DNA of 64,000 nt, from positions 52,127,001 through 52,191,000 of the forward strand of contig NC_080400.1 in NCBI RefSeq assembly GCF_030265065.1, given 5' to 3'. This stretch comes from Corythoichthys intestinalis (Eukaryota > Chordata > Actinopteri > Syngnathiformes > Syngnathidae). Below are positions 1 through 13,903 of this stretch, in pieces; the stretch's first letter is position 1, and every line of letters starts with the position of its first letter. The position numbers were made by a program, and so were the translations under genes. The notes beneath the pieces are model-generated. The model saw only the letters and a list, made by a program, of their open reading frames with translations. It did no database searches and was not told where the DNA came from.

Positions 1-673
1 ACCTTCACGTCAGAGAGTTCCGGCAAGAAATTCTAGCCACTTTCACCCCTGCTTATGAAACTAATGTTTAATAATAGCAATATAAAACAATTTAAAAAAT
101 AACTACTGCTTTGCTGCTGTGTGGGAATCTGGCCTCCTAGGGGCAGTGTGGAGCACACATGATCGAAGTCAAGATTTAATTTTATTAATTGAACTAGTTT
201 TTCACATAGGAGGTATATAAGCTTTGAAGTAGTGTTGTATCACCTGTCTTTATGGTTTACTACAGTGTTTGTAAATATTTTTCATTTGAAGGTGAACTCC
301 TGCTTAATTTCTACTGCTCGAGTGTTTTATTTCTTTTTTTTTCTGTATTTATTTATTTTACAGTAACTAATGATCAGTCAAGATCAAGATCAGTTTTCCA
401 TTAGGTGTTAAAATGAAGTGTATGTTTTACTTTATGAAATGTGCTTTTTTTCCCCAAGTGTAACCTTTGTTTTCTGTCAATTTCAACATTTAAAAGTGTA
501 TGAAAAAGACAACTGACGTACTAGAAATAACATAGAACTTGTTTAATAGACTCAACACATGAGTAAAGTGAGATTTAAATCAAAATGCCATAGCGGTAAA
601 AGATTTAACATAACAAACAATGTCAACAATTGTGATATCACTTATCGAACAATAACAAATGAACAACATCGAA
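1..673. repeat. 3' flank of unit A (partial)
   Basis: AT-rich sequence downstream of receptor copy A. It matches the flanks beyond the other receptor copies, for example 3380-4014 and 12380-13019. It includes the region read on the minus strand as 3' UTR just left of the stop. No open gene is supported here. The first ~50 bases do not match the other flanks that I can see, so the unit may break there. Confidence 0.7.
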
Positions 674-1515
674 TTATTTTTCTATTTCAGTGTCCTGGGA
701 TTGCTCTTTTCGTTTGCGGTAGAGGAATACGGCAAGGACAACTGTGACAATGAAGAGTGTGGTGATAGTGACAACGATTGCAGCGACTGCAGTGGTTGTC
801 AGCAATTGTGGACTGCTCACATTGTTGGCCAGGGGCAGCGAACAGTCCAGGTGAAGGTCACAGTGTTTGGTGCCCACCATACTTTCCACCGTGCAGCGAT
901 AGCTTCCACACTGCCGCTCGGTGATGTTGAAATGCAAGGTGGCTCCTGTGGGGTCAACAATGGCCTGTGTAGGCAAGACCTTATTTCCAGTGGTCTTGGA
1001 CCAGATGTAATGCAAAGGTGGGGTGCCTTGCAGAGAGCTGCATTTCAGCATCATACTGTCTTTATCCACACTGCACAAAGGCTGACTGGGTGCCTCTATG
1101 ACTGTCAGGTCTAAGATCTTCTTGTCCAGTTCTGGTAACTTCTTCACCAGACAGCGGTACATCTCCTTGTCTGACAGACGTACATCTTTGATGGTGATAG
1201 ATGCGTCTCCATTTCGGGGATCGGCTGATGTGAAGTGGACCCTCCCCTCCATTGGTTTGTACAAATCGGAATACAAGCGGCCGCCAGTAAACCAAATGAT
1301 GGGTTGCTCCTCTCGGTCTGCAGATTCGATACTCCACAAGACCTCCGTGTACTGCTGAGAGTCCACGGTGTGAGTGTACGCACAGGGTAACTGGACACTT
1401 CACCCCCTGGTGACGTAGTAGTGGTTCATTTCCTTCTGGATTTCCAGAGGGCATGCTGGACAAATGTTGAAAACACTCCCACGAGGACAGATGGCCAAAG
1501 GAGGTGCCACATCAT
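674..1515 (-). pseudogene. CXADR-like Ig receptor copy A, broken
   Basis: Compared with the open copies, the first ATG is AAG, although the two ATG codons that follow remain. One base is missing in the signal-peptide region (around 1470), which shifts the frame. A serine codon just before the V-domain cysteine is TGA (around 1400). From residue Asp-Ser-Gln-Gln (1366) to the stop at 674 the frame is open. That part carries most of the V domain, the C2 domain, the membrane span and a tail ending EQSQDTEIEK. Two codons are also lost in the acidic linker of the C2 domain (Val-Asp-Lys-Asp in place of Val-Asp-Glu-Glu-Asp-Asn). The open part still has the cysteines, so decay is recent. A short product without a signal peptide would not be expected at the surface. 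Confidence 0.85.
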
Positions 1516-1773
1516 CGCCTTGTATACACCTGCAAGTAAAAGACAAAAACATACTGGAATTAATCAAATGCATTTTATGTTTTTTTTCTATCACTATAAA
1601 GCATAGACTTCACATCACTAATCATTTTTTCATTAAAAATGTAAAAAACAATGGAAAACAGAATAACACTGACATCAGTTGCATGTATTTTGCCTCGTTA
1701 CAAGTTTAAATGTTTTCAATCAGTCATCTTAACATTCTAATGTCTCTCAAAAAAAGGAAATAGGATTTCTTAC
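1516..1773 (-). other. Intron of copy A
   Basis: Lies between the coding exon and the 5' exon on the minus strand. The acceptor reads ttacttgcag next to the coding exon, and the donor reads gcag|gtaaga at about 1773. It is shorter than the ~475-bp intron of the open copies, so roughly 230 bases are missing. Confidence 0.7.
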
Positions 1774-1940
1774 CTGCTTAACTTTAGGAAGGAATATGCA
1801 CACCAACGACAGCAACACTTGTCTGCTTCTTTGGCATTTGGTGTACTAATTCATAACGAAAAAACAACTTATATCGGAATGAGAAGATCAAAGCATCAAA
1901 GAGTTCAAAGGGACCTGTCATCATGACGTCACGCTCTTTG
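1774..1940 (-). promoter_or_regulatory. 5' exon and truncated promoter of copy A
   Basis: Non-coding 5' exon homologous to 60000-60084 of unit G. It is followed upstream by TGACGTCA (1924-1931), a perfect cAMP-response element. Homology stops a few bases later, where Tc1-like sequence begins, so the upstream promoter part present in E, F and G is lost here. Confidence 0.7.
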
Positions 1941-1964
1941 TATTGTATAAGTGTAAGCAAAATG

Positions 1965-2316
1965 AACTATAATACAATGATTAAATTTTATTTTTTCAGT
2001 CTCTTTTGTGTTTTTTATTGCAAGTGTAACGGGTACACATTGTATCTGTTGTGGAACGTGGAAACCTCCCCGCCGATTTATTCATGTATCAGACCTTTGG
2101 AAGGACGCTAACGGCTGTGCCGTTGGCTCGAGCTTACATGAATAAATCGGCGGGGAGGTTTCCACGTTCCACAACGGATACAATTTGTACCCGTTACTCA
2201 AGCAAAATAAATGAAGATAGTACTACCAAAGCATTTGTAATTGCAACCATTTTCTGGGAGAAATTGAGCATTATCTGAAAGAATTGCAGGGGCGCCAATA
2301 CTTTTGGCCAGCACTG
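1965..2316 (+). mobile_element. Tc1-like transposon, 3' end fragment
   Basis: Homologous to the last ~180 bases of the fuller Tc1-like copies (11150-11328). It ends in the inverted repeat whose complement begins CAGTGCTGGCCAAAAGTATT, followed by TA. No transposase sequence is left. A separate 174-bp hairpin element sits inside it. Confidence 0.85.
2025..2198. mobile_element. 174-bp hairpin MITE inside Tc1 fragment
   Basis: Two inverted arms of about 62 bp (starting tgtaacgggtac; right end reads ...gtacccgttact) enclose a ~46-bp loop. It is flanked by a 4-bp duplication, CAAG (2021-2024 and 2199-2202). The intact Tc1 copies have a single CAAG at this place (for example 11211-11214), which proves insertion. 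TG..-starting ends with a 4-bp duplication would fit Ginger-like elements, but the family is not settled. Confidence 0.8.
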
Positions 2317-4014
2317 TATATAGCAATGGCTGTATTGTGAGATGGTGACCCGGCTGACGTCACATTCGCATTCTTTCTCAATCCAGGAAGTCACTCATTT
2401 TCATGGCGCGGGATTTAAAAAATTGAATTAACAAATCAATCGCGTCCACACACATCCAAGTGGTCCATTTCATTCAGGATAAAATACAGCGTGGAATATG
2501 ATATAAACATGCTTTTTGCTGTCATAGGCACTTTAGGCCTTTTCTGTTACATAAAAACAATGTTAATAAAGTTATACTTTATTTATTTTAATTATATTAT
2601 TATTATTTAATGATACGATTATATAAGTATCGATATTACCTTTTTCTCTTTAACATTAAAAGGACAAAACATTAGGCAGAGGTGTACTTATAATAATAAA
2701 AAAATTATGAACAAATGATACTAATTACAGTTGTTGCAGACAATTGGGGGGCGCGAAACATTTACGTCTTCCGGAGGCAGGGTGTAACAGAAAATAATTG
2801 AGAAGCACTGGCCTAAGCAAGATGGAGGAAATTATGAATAGTTAAATTGAATGGCAGTACTAGCACATAATATTCAAGCTTCCACAGAGGTAAAAGAAAT
2901 TCCAGTAAAAATTCTCTTAAAATAACGGAATTTAAAATTATTTAGAGGCAGCTTATATGGTTGCAGGTCTGTCTTACGTCTAGAATGCGTTTTATTCTTA
3001 ATTGTGTTTGCAGGTTATAGGACACATGAAACGTGGATACTTTTAAATGATTTATTTTACTTTTTAATTAACAAATACATTTGATCAGGAATGTGACGAC
3101 TTTTTATTTCCACAGTATAGTAATAAAATGCCAGTACCAAACTTTTTTACTCATGTTCGGTCAAAAGACAGTTTATGTATAATCCAACACTTAACACATA
3201 AACCTTTCAAATCGCTAGATCTGGACAAATTGGAGATTTGAAAAAAAAAAAAAAAATCCCTCAAAGAAAGATAATAAATACATCTAGCTGTTTTTGTCGT
3301 TGTTAACTATCAAAGATAGCCGACCCATTTTTTTGCTCATGAGTGTCATGTGAGTGAGTGTTGCCTAAGGTTTTCAATAAATTACTTATGAAACTAATGT
3401 TTAATAATAGCAATATCAAACAATTTCAAAAATAACTACTGCTTTGCTGCTGTGTGGGAATCTGGCCTCCGAGGGACAGTGTGGTGCACACGATTAAAGT
3501 CAAGATTTAATTTTATTAATTGAACTACTTTTTCACAAAGGAGGAATATAAGCTTTGAAGTAGTGTTGTATCACCTGTCTTTATGGTTTACTACAGTGTT
3601 TGTTTGTAAATATGTTTTATTTGAAGGTGAACTCCATAATTTCTACTGCTCGCGAGTTTTTTTTCATTAATTTTTTTCTGTATTTATTTATTTTACAGTA
3701 ACTCATGATCAGTCAGGATCAAGATCAGTTTTCCATTAGGTGTTAAAATCAAGTGTATGTTTTACTTTACAAAATGTGCTTTTTTGCCCAAGTGTAACCT
3801 TTTAGTTTTGTAGTGTGTAAAATGTAGTGTGTGAAGTGTATGAAAAAGACAACTGACGTACTAAAAATAACATAGAACTTGTTTAATAGATTCAACACAT
3901 GAGTAAAGTGAGATTTTAATCAAAATGCCATAGCGGTAAAAGATTTAACATAACAAACAATGTCAACAATTGTGATAATCACTTATCGAACATTAACAAA
4001 TGAAAAACATAGAA
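2317..4014. repeat. 3' flank of unit B
   Basis: AT-rich flank downstream of copy B on the minus strand, homologous to 11329-13019, 36990-38678 and, inverted, 15867-17559 and 61420-63117. The part 3380-4014 also matches the flank of copy A at 50-673. No open gene is supported. It carries a poly-A run near 3240. Confidence 0.75.
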
Positions 4015-4193
4015 CTATTTTTCTAATTCAATGTCCTGGGATTGTTCTTTTCGTTTGCGGTAGAGGAATACGGCAAGGACAACTGTGACAATGAAGAGTG
4101 TGGTGATAGTGACAACGATTGCAGCAACTGCCGTGGTTGTCAGCAATCGTGGACTGCTCACATTGTTGGCCAGGGGCAGTGAACAGTCCAGGT

Positions 4194-7100
4194 CAGCGGT
4201 CGGCAACCTTTGACACCGAAAGAGCCATTTGAACCCGGTTTCCACGGAAAAGAAAACACTGGGAGCCGCATATCTAAAATGAAACAAAAAAACTTCTACT
4301 ACTTTACCGCAGCATGTTTCTTATGAAATCCACGTGCTACAGAGAAAATTACATTTTATTCATTTAATGAACACATTTTGAACATTTTGAATTCTTGAAA
4401 AATAATAACAATGAATGTCTCTTTCAAATAAATTAAAAAGCTGAATTTAAATTGTCCATGTAGCAAACGAAAGCAGAAAAATGCCATGAGGCGTCATCCT
4501 TATATCCATTTATCTTATCTAAAATGAAGATAACACTGTATATATTGCTTTTTCTTACCTTTACACTTTGTATAAACAACTATAGTGTGGTTATGTCTTA
4601 TGAAGTGCTACGGAGAAAATTAAATTTTACCGATGTAATGAACACATTTTGAATTCTTGAAAAAATAATAATGTCTGAATGTCTCTTTCGAATAAATTAA
4701 AAAGCTGAATTTAAATTGTGCATGCAGCAAACAAAAGGGAAAAATCCGTGAGCCGTCATCCTTATATCGCCTTGGGCTTTCAAAGTATGCAGCGGAGCCT
4801 TGACCTGAATATATAAAATAAATTGGGGGAAAAAGCACTGTGTCACTAAACAATGAAAATTAAATATTTGCAAAATATCTGCATAAATATTTATTTTACC
4901 TGGTTAATGGGACTTCTGCTCCTGAACCTCTGCGCACAGCTTCTGCAAATCGGGGCTGTACGAAGTCACTTTCATCTTTACGCAGGACTGTAAGCTGTCA
5001 TCTGTGAGCCGTAAGCGGTGTTTGTTTTTAATGCAGTTCATGGTGGAGAATAGCTGCTCACATACATATGTGGATCCGAAGATCGACAGGACTCCAAAGG
5101 CATATTTCTTCATGTTCGTGTAGGTGTCGGGGATGGCATTCCATGTTTCAAATATGAGTTTGTCCGGTCTCGGGAGGTTCTCAATATCACTCCATTTGTG
5201 ATTCTGAGCAAGAGTGGCCTTCTGACGGGCAACATCTTCAAGGTCCTCTGTCAAGCGTTTGAATTTGGACACCCAAATGTCTTTGTCAGCTATGTCAGCC
5301 AGCTCCAGCTCCAGAGCAGGTTGACTTACACCTGCAAATGCATTCACGTTTAGCAGGGATGGATCAATGGTCAGGGGAGTGACGGGGAAGGACAATGTGT
5401 TTTTTTCCTCTCTGAACTCACGGAATCGTTTACCAAACGACGCTTGCATTGTGGTGATTGCAGACTGCAAATACTCTGAATTGATCACTCCGTGAGCTTG
5501 TTTGAACTCCCTTAAAGAGGGGAAGTGAGACAGTGTGCCTCTCTGTAAATCTCTGGCTAAAACTGTCAGTTTGCGCTCAAACGCCAACACCTCCTCCAGC
5601 ATGTGCAGCGCTGTGCCTCCTCTCCCCTGAAGCGTTGTGTTCAGCGTGTTTAGTTTCGCTGTCATGTCCACCATGAAGTGGAGTTTTTCCAGCCACTCTG
5701 GCTGTTCCAGCTCAGGAAAGGTGAGCCCTTTGCTGCTCATGAAAGTTTTCACCTCTCCCAGACATGCAGCAAAACGTTTCAGCACCTCTCCTCTGGACAG
5801 CCACCGGACTCTGTTATGCAGCAGGAGATCAGAGTATGCGCTCTCCACCTCATCCAGTAATGAACGGAACTGGCGGTGATTTAAACCTTTTGCCATTATT
5901 TTATTGACAATCTGAATAACAACATTCATGACCTCTGTGCATTCTGGAGGAAAACTTTGCGCGCACAATGCCTCTTGGTGCAGGATGCAATGAAAAGTCA
6001 GCAGCTTTCTATCCAATGATTTCTGCAGCAAAGCCACAAAGCCCCTGTGCGCTCCAGTCATACTCGGTGCCTCATCGGTAGCCACCGACACGAGGTGGGT
6101 TGTTTTTATTTCTTTGGCTCGTAAACAATCAAGCACAGCCTCACAGATGTCCTCCCCCCGTGTCTGGCATTTTAGTGGTATCAGCTCAACCATTTCTTCC
6201 TGTGGTCCAGCAGAATTCACATATCGGAAGAACAGCGCTATTTGTTCAATGTCCGTTTTGTCTTTGGACTCATCACAGGCGATTGAGTACGCTGCTGCTG
6301 AATTGATGTCTTTGATTTGCTGTTTTGTGATATTTTCTGCCATTTTTATGGTTGTCTTTGACAGTCTTCGCAGAGAGAGGCATCTCTCTGATTTTCTGTA
6401 CAATTTCGTCTTTATTTTTAAAGTCCGCAAATAAGTGTTCTGAAATTTTAAGGAATGATTCTTTCATATATTCTCCATCTGTGAACGGTTTCCCATGCCT
6501 GCCTATTTCCTGAGCGGCCACAAAGCTTGCATATGTAGTTGAATTTGCAGACTTCACCCACTTCTTGAATTGATTTTTCGTCCGGTCAGCCTTCTGCATC
6601 AGTTCCGAAACAGCTTTTTTCCTCTCTTCTCCCTCTGGATATTTTTCAGCAAAGGCTCTGTGTGTATTGTTAAAATGTCTTGCGACATTTGACCGTTTAT
6701 TGTTAGCCAGTTTTTCTCCACAAATTAGGCATACTGGTAGGCCACTCTCGCTCGAGGTAAATGCAAATGAATCTGCCCAGGCATCATTGAATGTTCTATT
6801 TTCTTGAGATATTTTTCTTTTCTTACATTTCTCCATTGGCTTTGCCGGTGTAAGTACATTATCCAAACCCCTCACTATCTAAATCCCCCCGTCGGCGCTT
6901 GACAGTGACGTCTCGCTATTCTCGCTATATGATTGGCCGATGGCCGATGAGTCGAAATGCTCTCCCGTGAAATGCCTGTTTAAAAATGTTCCCGTTGTTT
7001 TTGAGTTGTAGTACCTTAAAAAAGCTTTACTTTTGATTGAGTACTTTATGGCTGCCGCACGAACGTGGCGGCGTTTCAGCGGGTATACCAGCTTCCGCAG

Positions 7101-7362
7101 TGTGACGTCTATTTTGAGCGACGAAAAAATAATATCAAATAATTTAATTAATATTTTAATATTTCAAGATCACAATAATCTTCAAATTTAGAACTAAAAT
7201 AATATAAAAACTAACACAAATAAAACACACTTCAATTAAATACAAAAAAAAAAAAAAAAAAAAAATTTTTTTTTGTAATTTATTTTCCCAAGCCAATCAG
7301 AGCCGCATTATAAGGATGAAAGAGCCGCATGAGGCTCCGGAGCCGCGGGTTGCCGACTGCTG
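4194..7362 (-). mobile_element. hAT transposon (Charlie-like), 3169 bp, near complete
   Basis: Ends are CAGCGGTCGGCAACC and, on the other strand, CAGCAGTCGGCAACC. The 8-bp target duplication GTCCAGGT lies at 4186-4193 and 7363-7370. In the other receptor copies GTCCAGGT occurs once (for example 13190-13197), so the insertion is certain. The transposase is on the minus strand at 4904-6875. A poly-A/poly-T tract near 7240-7275 lies in the 5' part. Confidence 0.95.
4904..6875 (-). pseudogene. hAT transposase (BED finger, ZBED/GTF2IRD2-like), one frameshift
   Basis: Two overlapping frames make one protein of about 650 residues. The first (from 6875) has a BED-type zinc finger (Cys-Leu-Ile-Cys ... 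His-Phe-Asn-Asn-Thr-His) after a short basic lead. The second, ending at 4904, has the hAT catalytic core: Asp in the ACDESKD motif, Asp in the ATDEAPSMTG motif, and the C-terminal dimerisation block around CEQLFSTMN. The frames change near 6345-6360. It is closest to the hAT-Charlie transposases from which vertebrate ZBED and GTF2IRD2 proteins descend. The long open second frame suggests a young insertion. Confidence 0.88.
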
Positions 7363-8075
7363 GTCCAGGTGAAGGTCACAGTGTTTGGTGCCCACCATAC
7401 TTTCCACCGTGCAGCGATAGCTTCCACACGCCCGCTCGGTGATGTTGAAATGCATGGTGGCTCCTGTGAGGTCCACAGTGGTCTGAGGAGGCAAGACCTT
7501 ATTTCCGCTGGACTTGGACCAGATGTAATGCAAAGGTGGGGTGCCTTGCAGAGAGCTGCATTTCAGCGTCATACTGTTATCTTCTTCGTCCACACTGCAC
7601 AGAGGCTGCCTGGGTGCCTCCATGACTGTCAGGTCTAAGATCTTCTTGTCCAGTTCTGGTAACTTCTTCACCAGACAGCGGTACATCTCCGTGTCTGACG
7701 GACGTACATCTTTGATAATGATAGACGCGTCTCCATTTTGGGGATCGGCTGATGTGAAGTGGACCCTCCCCTCCATTGGTTTGTACAAATCGGAATACAA
7801 GCGGCCGCCAGTAAACCAAATGATGGGTTGCTCCTCTTGGTCTGCAGACTCGATACTCCACAAGACCTCCGTGTACTGCTGAGAGTCCACGGTGTGAGTG
7901 TACGCACAGGGTAGCTGGACACTTGACCCCCTGGCAACGTAGTAGTGGTTCATTTCCTTCTGGAAACGTAGTAGTGGTTCATTTCCTTCTGGATTTCCAG
8001 AGGGCATGCTGGACAAATGTTGAGAGACACTCCCAGGAGGACAGAAGGCCAAAGGAAGTGCCACATCATCACCAT

Positions 8076-8554
8076 GTATACACCTGCAAGTAAAAGAAAA
8101 AAACATACTGGAATTATTCAAATGTATTTTAGGATTTTTTTCTCTCACTATAAAGCATAGACTTCACATCAGCAATCATGTTTTCATTATAAATGTAAAA
8201 AAACAATGGAAAACAGTACTGACATTGACATCAGTTAAATGTATTTTACCTCGATACAAGTTTAAATGTTTTCAATCATTCATGTTTACACTTTAAATAA
8301 AAACTACACAATTGAGGACAGCATTTCCCCCCCCCAAGTGTTAAAATAAATGGAAAACACATAAACACTGCCATCAATAACATGTTTTTTTGCATGATTA
8401 CAAGTATAAAAGTTATCAGTCATCTATGCTTAGACTATCAAATGAAATTAAAAGAAAAAAAAGTTAACACTGCACTATTCAGCTTATGTGGAAACATGAT
8501 CAATACAAAACACAATTCCAATGTCTCTCAAAACAAGTAAATAGGTTTTCTTAC
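8076..8554 (-). other. Intron of copy B
   Basis: About 470 bases between a cttgcag acceptor beside the coding exon and a gcaa|gtaaga donor at 8554. The sequence is near identical to the C intron (13904-14391), including small indels, and supports the close B-C link. Confidence 0.75.
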
Positions 8555-8850
8555 TTGCTTATCTTTAGGAAAGAAGATGCACACCAACGACAGCAACACT
8601 TGTCTGCTTCTTTGGCATTTGGTGTAGAAATTCATAACGAAAAAAACACTTATATCGGGAAGAGAAGATCAAAGCATCAAAGAGTTGAAAGGGGCCTGTC
8701 ATCGTGACGTCACGCTATTTGTTGACACGCCTCCGCCGCCATGACAGACGGCTTCGTGAACCGCAACTTCAGCTTTATTTCCGCACTTGTGCTCGCGTTT
8801 TCCGGTTTACACGTGCTCTAAATGTCGACACTAGGACGGATAATGGCCTT
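8555..8850 (-). promoter_or_regulatory. 5' exon and promoter of copy B
   Basis: Non-coding 5' exon followed upstream by TGACGTCA (8705-8712), a GC-rich stretch with a small upstream ATG (MAAEACQQ.. in sister copies), and a cacgtg E-box near 8812. It is the same arrangement as the intact promoters of E, F and G. The transcription start is not visible. Confidence 0.6.
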
Positions 8851-9957
8851 AAAAGTGTAATTAAACGCACCTTAAACTTGAAGTGTGGACAGGTATCAAA
8901 AATTAGTCGCAAAATACCCTGGAGAAAATTATCTGTCCTAGTATAGACATCAGGGCCATGGGTTTTCCTGTTTACACCACATACACCTCCAACACACAAA
9001 CAAAAACGCTTAGAAGAAACATGACAGAATGCACAATGTGATCGCATGAAAACTTCAAGTCAAAGTTATTTGTATTATAGCCATTACTTTTCACAATGTC
9101 GTACTTTTGAATTCTATATCTATGACAATCAGTATGTATATTTTTTAAGCCGTTGCATGGTCATGGTCTAATTTAACCAAAAGAGGGCGACATAACAAAC
9201 TCAAAATTTTACTAGCGAAATATTTTTATGTTTGCATTCAGCCACCCCAACACACACATACACCTACGCACCCACTCTCTTACGATCACGGGGCTTTTCA
9301 AAGAAATGTCAAATCTCTCAATCTGACTCCAAATCAAGGGATTTTTTTCTTATTAAACAGCTTCAGAGACCTATACCCAAGAAGAAACTCATTCATCCGA
9401 TGTTCAAAACAAGATTTTCTTTGAAAGTATCTGCATTTGTGAAGAAAAAAAACAAGTATTACAAATCACATTGATCACATAAACAAATATTTATTTGTGC
9501 CAAACATTTCAAACTTCATTGAATCAACTGTCCACTTTGAAAGATCAATTTGTTTGGACTGAAACCAGCTCTGCATATCCCTCCAGAACAATTGCACTAT
9601 ATCACACTGAAAAAACAAATGTTCAAGATTATCAATCTCATTTTCAAAAAAAAAAAAAAAAAAACAATTGTGCACAAAATTAAAGATTTAAGTTCCCGGG
9701 AGTCTATGACCTGTTTGTCGCATGCATATAGGCTGATATTTGTTTAATCAGAAAATACATTTTCTAAAGTTAAGCATTTCAAATTTACTTCTGATAGCAC
9801 TTATAGCCTATCAGCCCATAGAGAGCACCTATTAATAGACAATTATAGCACTTTCAGTAGTGGATGCTGAATTCCTTACAAACACTGAAAGTCAAGTATT
9901 ATTTATGTTCATGGCCCTCAACCACAATAATGTCTTTGTTGGGGCACGGGATGAACT
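8851..9957. repeat. Inter-unit segment with LINE 3' fragment
   Basis: Sequence between the B promoter and the Tc1 copy. On the minus strand, 9475-9675 encodes a Leu-Phe-Phe-Gln-Cys motif with a downstream Trp-rich patch. This resembles the zinc-binding region after the reverse transcriptase in L1/Tx1-type LINEs. It is cut off upstream, so it is a dead 3' fragment. A CA-rich stretch lies at 9248-9270. The same segment recurs at 18931-20033, 34571-35612 and 51655-52350. Confidence 0.6.
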
Positions 9958-11328
<1,371 letters not shown>

Positions 11329-13019
11329 TATATAGTAATGGCTGTATTGTGAGATGGTGACCCGGCTGACGTCACATTCGCATTCTTCCTCAATCCAGGA
11401 AGTCACTCATTTTCATGGTGCGGGATTCAAAAAATTGAATTAACAAATCGATCACGTCCACACACATCTAAGTGGTCCATTTCATTCAGGAGCATAAAAT
11501 ACCGCATGAAATATGATATAAACATGTTGTCATAGGCACTTTAGGCCTTTTCTGTTACATACAAAACAATGTTAATACAGTTATACTTGATTTATTTTAA
11601 TTATATTATTATTATTTAATGATACGATTATATAAATTTATCGATATTACCTTTTTCTCTTTAACATTAAAAGGACAAAACAATAAGCAGAGGTGTACTT
11701 ATAATAATGAAAAAATTATGAACAAATGATACTATTTACAGTTGTTGCAGAGAGTTGGGGGGCGCGAAACACGTCTTCCGGGGGGAGGGCGTACCAGAAA
11801 ACAATTGAGAAGCACTGGCCTCAGACAAGATGGAGGAAATTATGAACAGTTTACATTGAATGGCAGTACAAGCACATAATATTCAAGCTTCCACAGAGGT
11901 AAAAGAAATTCCAGTAAAAATTCTCTTAAAATGAAGGAAATTTATTTGGAATTATTTAGAGGCAGCTTATATGGTTGCAGGTCTGTCTTTAGGTCTCGGA
12001 TGCTTTTTACTCTTAATTGAGTTTGCAGGTTATAGGACACATGAAACGTGGAAACTTTTAAATGATTTGTTTTACTTTTTAATTAACAAATACATTTGAT
12101 CGGGAATGCGACGACTTTTTACATCCACGGTATAATAATAAAATGCCAGTACCAAACTTTTTATTTTTTACTCATGATCAAAAGACAGTTTGTGTATAAT
12201 CCAACACTTAACACATAAACCTTTCAAATTGCTAAATCTGAACACTTTGGAGATTTAAAAAAAAAAAAAAAAGTCCCTCAAAAATAGATAATAAATACAT
12301 CTAGCTGTTTTTTCAAAGATAGCACACCCAATTTTTTTGCTCATGAGTGTCATGTGAGTGAGTGTTGCCTCGGGTTTTCAATAAATTACTTATGAACTAA
12401 TGTTTAATAATTGCAATAAAAAAACAATTAAAAAATAACTACTGATTTGCTGCTGCGTGGGAGTCTGGCCTCTTAGAGGCAGTGTAGCGCACATATTATT
12501 AAAGTCAAGATTTAATTTTATTAATTTAACTAATTTTTCTAATTTTAGGAGGAATATAAGCTTGAAGTAGTGTGGTATTACCTGTCTTTATAGTTTACTA
12601 CAGCGTTTGTTTGTAAATATTCTTTATTTGAAGGTGGACCCCTCCATAATTTCTACTGCTCCCGAGTTTTATTTATTTTTTTACGTATTTATTTATTTTA
12701 CATTAACTCATGATCAGTCCAGATCAGTTTCCCATTAGGTGTTAAAATAAAGTTGATGTTTAACTTTACAGAATGTGTTTTTTTCCCCCAAGTGTAACCT
12801 TTCAGTTTTCTGTCAATTTGGCCAGTTCTACAATTTCTACATTTACAGTACTGTATATATGTATAAAAAAACACAACCGACATACTAGAAATAACATAGA
12901 ACTTGTTTAATAGATTCAAAAGTGAGATAAAAATCAAAATGCCATTGCGGTAAAAGATTTAACATAACAAACAATGTCAACAATTTGTTATCAAACATTA
13001 ACAAATGAACAACATCAAA
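11329..13019. repeat. 3' flank of unit C
   Basis: AT-rich flank downstream of copy C (minus strand). It includes the 3' UTR with an ATTAAA-type signal (complement near 12905-12915). It is the mirror image of 15867-17559. No other gene is supported. Confidence 0.75.
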
Positions 13020-13903
13020 TTATTTTTCCATTTCAATTTCCTGGTGCTGCTCTTTTCGTTTGCGGTAGAGGAATACGGCAAGGACAACTGTGACAATGAA
13101 GAGTGTGGTGATAGTGACAACGATTGCAGCAACTGCAGTGGATGTCAGCAATTGTGGACTGCTCACATTGTTGGCCAGGGGCAGCAAACAGTCCAGGTGA
13201 AGGTCACAGTGTTTGGTGCCCACCATACTTTCCACCGTGCAGCGATAGCTTCCACACTCCCGCTCGGTGATGTTGAAATGCAAGGTGGCTCCTGTGGGGT
13301 CGACAATGGCCTGTGTAGGCAAGAACTTATTTCCGCTGGTCTTGGACCAGATGTAATGCAAAGGTGGGGTGCCTTGCAGAGAGCTGCATTTCAGTGTCAT
13401 ACTGTTGTCTTCTTCGTCCACACTGCACAGAGGCTGACTGGGTGCCTCTATGACTGTCAGGTCTAAGATCTTCTTATCCAGTTCTGGTAACTTCTTCACC
13501 AGACAGCGGTACATCTCTGTGTCTGACGGATGTACATCTTTGATGATGATAGACGCGTCTCCATTTTGGGGATCGGCTGATGTGAAGTGGACCCTCCCCT
13601 CCATTGGTTTGTACAAATCGGAATACAAGCGGCCGCCAGTAAACCAAATGATGGGTTGCTCCTCTCTGTCTGCAGACTCGATACTCCACAAGACCTCCGT
13701 GTACTGCTGAGAGTCCACGGTGTGAGTGTACGCACAGGGTAGCTGGACACTTGACCCCCTGGCAACGTAGTAGTGGTTCATTTCCTTCTGGAAACGTAGT
13801 AGTAGTTCATTTCCTTCTGGATTTCCAGAGGGCATGCTGGACAAATGTTGAGAGACACTCCCAGGAGGACAGAAGGCCAAAGGAAGTGCCACATCATCAC
13901 CAT
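13020..13903 (-). pseudogene. CXADR-like Ig receptor copy C, frame shifted at the signal peptide
   Basis: From the V domain to the stop the frame is fully open, with all Ig cysteines, the membrane span and a tail ending EQHQEIEMEK. The start at 13903 is followed by a 29-bp tandem duplication (about 13764-13822) that throws the signal peptide out of frame with the Ig domains. It also has no 5' exon or promoter: homology upstream stops at the palindrome centre near 14391. The 3' part shares KDVHPSD and other variants with copy G, while the 5' part and intron match copy B, so it is a mosaic. Confidence 0.85.

Larger units (their letters stand above)
4015..8075 (-). pseudogene. CXADR-like Ig receptor copy B, split by a hAT element
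   Basis: The coding exon is in two pieces. 7371-8075 holds the signal peptide, V domain and C2 domain. 4015-4193 holds the stalk, membrane span and tail (ending EQSQDIELEK). A 3.2-kb hAT transposon lies between them at the end of the C2 domain. Apart from the insertion, a 29-bp tandem duplication near 7937-7995 shifts the frame between the signal peptide and the V domain, so the start at 8075 cannot reach the Ig domains in frame. An ATG in the alternate frame does reach them but gives no signal peptide. The V and C2 cysteines are all present. Copy C carries the same 29-bp duplication, so it predates the split of B and C or was shared by conversion. Confidence 0.9.

Noticed and set aside
9475-9675. 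Small gene with a Cys/Trp-rich peptide, found in four units
   Set aside because: The peptide resembles the C-terminal part of an L1/Tx1-type LINE and has no start or promoter; treated as a LINE fragment.
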